NCBI RefSeq assembly: GCF_021130785.1
Contig: NC_060215.1
Span: forward strand, 114,580,001-114,644,000
Length of the DNA stretch: 64,000 nt
Direction of reading: 5' to 3'
Origin: Homalodisca vitripennis
Lineage: Eukaryota > Arthropoda > Insecta > Hemiptera > Cicadellidae
The notes beneath the pieces are model-generated. The model saw nothing but the letters and a program-made list of their open reading frames with translations, had not been told where the DNA came from and searched no databases. Within the stretch, counting starts at the first letter, position 1. Every line of letters starts with the position of its first letter. A program made the position numbers and the translations under genes. Of this stretch, positions 55,471 to 64,000 are shown one piece after another.

Positions 55471-55990
55471 TTAGGGTTTGCTGCCCATCGGATAATGATG
55501 TGAAATAAACACATGGAAAGGGTGCACTCCAGACGCAATAAAACAGTAATTGAATGTAAAATTACGAACCGTGAAGGTAAAGACGTGATTAAAATGATGA
55601 CAGCTGTATTTATTGGCGATTCAATATAAACCTCATTATACCAGAACAGTTTACGTCTTGACTGTTAATGGGGGCCTGTTAATTACTATAAAGTGTTAAT
55701 TTATTGTTAATGTTCAGGTAAAACGTTATTGCCTCGGCTTCTGATTAGGTTAGTTTCTGCTACTTGAAAGCATCGTTAATTTATGACTCGATAAAACCAC
55801 TATATAGCCTCGATCGAGCAGTGTTTTAGTTCTTAATTAATGTTTATAGGGCTAGAGGATAGGTAGGACAAGTTTATCTACGGTAGAAAGTGGGCCTCCA
55901 CACATCCCACACCAACTCGTCGTTACGTAACGTTGACCCGTTCTGAAATCATTTAAATAATATCCATCAACCATGACTCGAGAATAAATG
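55470..55990. promoter_or_regulatory. Candidate enhancer with Hth/Exd/Hox-type sites
   Basis: TGACAGCTGT (55598-55607) matches the Meis/Hth consensus. It sits next to TGATGA and TTTATTGG (55609-55616), a posterior-Hox type core. GCAATAAAAC and several TAATT/TTAATTA homeodomain cores lie within 250 bp, and CGTTACGTAACG, a perfect palindrome with a bZIP-type TTACGTAA core, is at 55921-55932. Composition is balanced compared with the flanks and there is no long frame. Confidence 0.3.
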
Positions 55991-55999
55991 GCGAAGGAT

Positions 56000-61856
<5,857 letters not shown>

Positions 61857-61877
61857 GCTCTTATGGTCACGCCAGAC

Positions 61878-61885
61878 ATACGTAA
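61878..61885 (+). promoter_or_regulatory. miR-iab-8-5p seed match (8-mer) 1
   Basis: ATACGTAA lies 22 nt after the abd-A stop codon. It is the exact complement of positions 2-8 of Drosophila miR-iab-8-5p plus the A opposite position 1. The seed is known from the fly; presence of the microRNA in this species is inferred. Confidence 0.5.
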
Positions 61886-61997
61886 GGACTCAGCGTGAGA
61901 AAAGTCGTGTCCATCGAGAAATCGTTCTACCAGTATTCTTTCTCCAAGAGTAGTTTTATTGGATGGCTGCTGGACTTTACCGGTTTTGGCAACTCGG

Positions 61998-62009
61998 ATA
62001 CGTATACGA
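61998..62009 (+). promoter_or_regulatory. Overlapping miR-iab-8-5p and miR-iab-4-5p seed matches
   Basis: The 12-mer ATACGTATACGA contains ATACGTA (61998-62004, a 7-mer match to the miR-iab-8-5p seed). It also contains GTATACGA (62002-62009, an 8-mer match to miR-iab-4-5p). The two microRNAs derive from opposite strands of one locus, and their seeds overlap in register, so a single site can serve either. Confidence 0.45.
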
Positions 62010-62304
62010 GGCAATAACATTGAGATCCAAGCCTGTGTGTACTCGAACTTCCGATCCACGTCCATTGTTGTTGTACTTAATCGGTTCGAATTTGTGAAGT
62101 ATTGAGCAGTGCTCCCTGTTTTTGTTAGGCCAGTGTTTATTTGTTGTCTGGACAGTTCTACTTTACGTTATTGTTGTAGTTTTTATTGAGTTGTTGTTTT
62201 ATTTTGGAAGAATTTGAAGAAAATCCCGTTTGTTATTTGAAGTCACTGTTCATTTTCGACATCTGTTGCAAAAAGTCAAGTTACTCAGTGCCTTCATTTT
62301 GGAA

Positions 62305-62312
62305 ATACGTAA
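62305..62312 (+). promoter_or_regulatory. miR-iab-8-5p seed match (8-mer) 2
   Basis: An exact ATACGTAA lies inside the longer shared context GAAATACGTAAT, which recurs at 62411-62421 (there also preceded by G). Confidence 0.5.
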
Positions 62313-62379
62313 TCAATCTAAATTTTCATGTCAGTCGCAAGCAGGATTCTCTTCATTTGAAGGCCTAACGAAACCATCT

Positions 62380-62387
62380 ATACGTAA
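62380..62387 (+). promoter_or_regulatory. miR-iab-8-5p seed match (8-mer) 3
   Basis: An exact ATACGTAA in the abd-A 3' UTR, 26 nt before the next copy. That spacing is within the range usually associated with cooperative microRNA action. Confidence 0.5.
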
Positions 62388-62412
62388 ATTTACTGTGTAT
62401 AAAAATTCCGAA

Positions 62413-62420
62413 ATACGTAA
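62413..62420 (+). promoter_or_regulatory. miR-iab-8-5p seed match (8-mer) 4
   Basis: An exact ATACGTAA, 29 nt upstream of the first AATAAA. It lies in the same GAAATACGTAAT context as the copy at 62305. Confidence 0.5.
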
Positions 62421-62448
62421 TAGTCTTTATTCTGAAAGAGATATTTTT

Positions 62449-62491
62449 AATAAACCCTTTTGAAGTCTACATTTCTAACCTTCAAAATAAA
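62449..62491 (+). terminator. Polyadenylation signals of abd-A
   Basis: Two AATAAA hexamers lie 37 nt apart, at 62449-62454 and 62486-62491. The second is followed by a GT/T-rich stretch (gttaggttttgttaatg), as expected for a downstream cleavage element. They are the first AATAAA hexamers I see after the stop codon. Confidence 0.5.
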
Positions 62492-62888
62492 GAGTTAGGT
62501 TTTGTTAATGCCATGTTTGATAAAATGTTATTGAAATTGCTCATTTTTTACAATTTACTCATATTTATGTTTGGAATATTGCCTGTTTATTTATGCATTT
62601 CATTATGTATCTATGTTTTGTTTTTTGTTTATAGTTATAGTTTACAATTCAAATGTTGCCATATTTAAGAATTTTCTTTAAGAAGAAATTAGAATTGTAA
62701 TTTAAGATTTGTTTTAGTAATTATTATGATGAGCTTTAAAACCTATTAGCAATTTTACAATGAAGCATGTAATCCCATCATGTTTTGACTTGTCTGTTAA
62801 GTAGCAAGAATTTTAAGAACTATAAGATAAATGAGCTGTATTTTTTGTTATAATATACTACTACTGCTTTCGTATTTAATATAAAAAG

Positions 62889-62907
62889 TATATATATATA
62901 TATATAT
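62889..62907. repeat. Short (TA)n tract
   Basis: A 19-bp alternating TA run downstream of the probable abd-A polyadenylation site. Confidence 0.9.
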
Positions 62908-63181
62908 AAAAGTCCCCTTGATACACGATATAAGTAGTGATAACAAATATATTTGATCTACATCTTCTACCTTATTTCATACGAAACGGTCCTTGGAAAA
63001 ACTCAACCTTTCCAAATTACATATACGTTTACTTTGAACTGTCACTGTTTCTGAAAACTTTATGAATTCCTACTCTGATTCCTTAACCGCTAGGAGTCAT
63101 TAACCGTAAAGTAACTGTTTGGCCGTATCGTATTACTAAGAAATTTATATTCCACGTACAATTTAACTGAACCGAACTTTG

Positions 63182-63192
63182 CCCCCCCCCCC
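63182..63192. repeat. Poly-C run (11 nt)
   Basis: A pure C homopolymer downstream of abd-A. No associated element is seen. Confidence 0.9.
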
Positions 63193-63374
63193 TTGTTCTA
63201 CCCACCTTGCGATCAATACTCGAAATACAATCATGTGCCAAGTTCCCTCTACAACGTTGCCACTTTCACTTCATTTTCGCTCTTAGCAAATTCCGAAATG
63301 AGTTCCAATCGTAATTTTAAGGGAGCGAATAACAAATAACATTGTTTTGGTTCGAACCATAACAAAGTAATCCT

Positions 63375-63382
63375 ATACGTAA
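63375..63382 (+). promoter_or_regulatory. Distal ATACGTAA, possible extended-UTR iab-8 site
   Basis: The same 8-mer about 960 nt beyond copy 4. It would matter only if a longer abd-A 3' UTR isoform exists. I noticed just three other copies in the remaining 61 kb (42282, 55373, 58915). Confidence 0.25.
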
Positions 63383-64000
63383 GCTGGTGGCAGGGTTGGC
63401 GCGAGTGAGAAGCGTGTGTGTGATCAACTCTATATTGTTTCTGTAAGAATCTCGTCCGTTATGTTTAGTTTCGTGCGTGTGCGTGTGCATGAGTATGGGT
63501 GCGTGGGAGAGAGATCTCGCGTGACGAGTGGTATGCTGTGTATATTTTAGCATTACATGTACATTAAGCAACCTTGTGTTTCAATGTTAGACTATTATAA
63601 TTTCTTCTACTAATCTATGTATGGCCAATGTTATAGTACTTACACAGATAAGGGACTGTATCCATTACCCTAAGTTTTCGTTCCTTGTAAGTCTCAAACC
63701 GCGTCCGTCACTAAAGTGTGTCCCCATTTTGTTCCTAATGTAAGCATATGCAGTTGCCTCGTATTATTTAGTCTCGGCTTTCACGGGTTTTGGGATCTGC
63801 TCAACGATTTTATTATTTTACTGCCCTTGAACTTTTATCATAAAATGGAAAATCAGTACCATGTGAGGGAAAATAATTTACCTCGATTGTACAGCATTGC
63901 TGTCTTAATAATGTACTACTGGGTTTAATGAACAGCCGTTACTTGTATAATTCTTGTTAATCGCTCTAAACCATGGTTTTAAATATTTCATAATGATGAT

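Larger units (their letters stand above)
61857..62510 (+). other. abd-A: abd-A 3' UTR (probable extent)
   Basis: This is the sequence after the abd-A stop codon. AATAAA hexamers occur at 62449-62454 and 62486-62491, so one plausible 3' end lies at roughly 62465-62515. The segment is less AT-rich than the flanking DNA up to about 62200. It contains four exact ATACGTAA 8-mers and one ATACGTATACGA composite, which are seed matches to the iab-4/iab-8 Hox microRNAs. A longer UTR isoform reaching past 63.4 kb is possible but cannot be seen from sequence alone. The end coordinate is an inference from the polyadenylation hexamers. Confidence 0.7.
62511..64000. other. Sequence downstream of the probable abd-A polyadenylation site
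   Basis: AT-rich sequence with no recognisable coding exon. It holds a short (TA)n run at 62889-62907, an 11-base C run at 63182-63192, one ATACGTAA at 63375 and a GT-rich segment at 63470-63500. It may be part of an extended 3' UTR or the start of the abd-A/Abd-B intergenic region. I see no mir-iab-4 hairpin mature sequence before the window ends. Confidence 0.5.

Noticed and set aside
62511..64000. mir-iab-4 hairpin downstream of abd-A
   Set aside because: I looked for the mature iab-4/iab-8 sequences and found only short GTATAC/ATACGTA words, with no hairpin.

Overview
This is eukaryotic DNA, almost certainly from an insect with a large, AT-rich genome. Genes are split by very long introns, and there are long microsatellites, tRNA-like SINE remnants and no prokaryotic gene organisation. 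The only protein-coding exon that can be identified with certainty is the terminal, homeobox-containing exon of the Hox gene abdominal-A (abd-A), on the + strand at 61456-61856. The homeodomain, the preceding GPNGCP motif, the UbdA-type extension and the conserved C-terminal LDK...DLLKAV..KV tail all fit abd-A rather than Ubx, Antp or Abd-B. The window therefore lies in the bithorax-complex part of a Hox cluster.

Layout: positions 1-61455 lie upstream of the homeobox exon. I find no exon for the hexapeptide (YPWM) or the N-terminus, so those coding exons probably lie before position 1 and most of the window is abd-A intron. One strong internal exon candidate sits in this space: an 18-nt microexon at 26396-26413 with good splice sites and a phase that fits the homeobox exon. 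It would add six residues to the linker in front of the homeodomain. The rest of the intron is AT-rich sequence with scattered islands of higher GC. Several islands carry PHO/YY1-type GCCAT motifs, GAGA tracts or homeodomain/Hth-type sites and are candidate cis-regulatory elements, as expected for a bithorax-complex gene. Repeats include a 443-bp CA tract, an (AT)n tract, a recent tandem duplication near 4.8-5.1 kb, a decayed 18-residue repeat near 30.5 kb, two tRNA-like SINE remnants and a structured element near 24.6 kb.

Downstream, 61857 to about 62510 is read as the abd-A 3' UTR. It contains four exact copies of the 8-mer ATACGTAA, the full seed match for the Hox-cluster microRNA miR-iab-8-5p. 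It also has a composite site that matches the seeds of both miR-iab-4-5p and miR-iab-8-5p. A further ATACGTAA lies at 63375. This suggests dense repression of abd-A by the antisense Hox microRNA locus known from Drosophila, and it is the most striking signal in the window.

Limits: no alignment, splice prediction or comparative data were available. Regulatory calls rest on motif reading alone and have low confidence.
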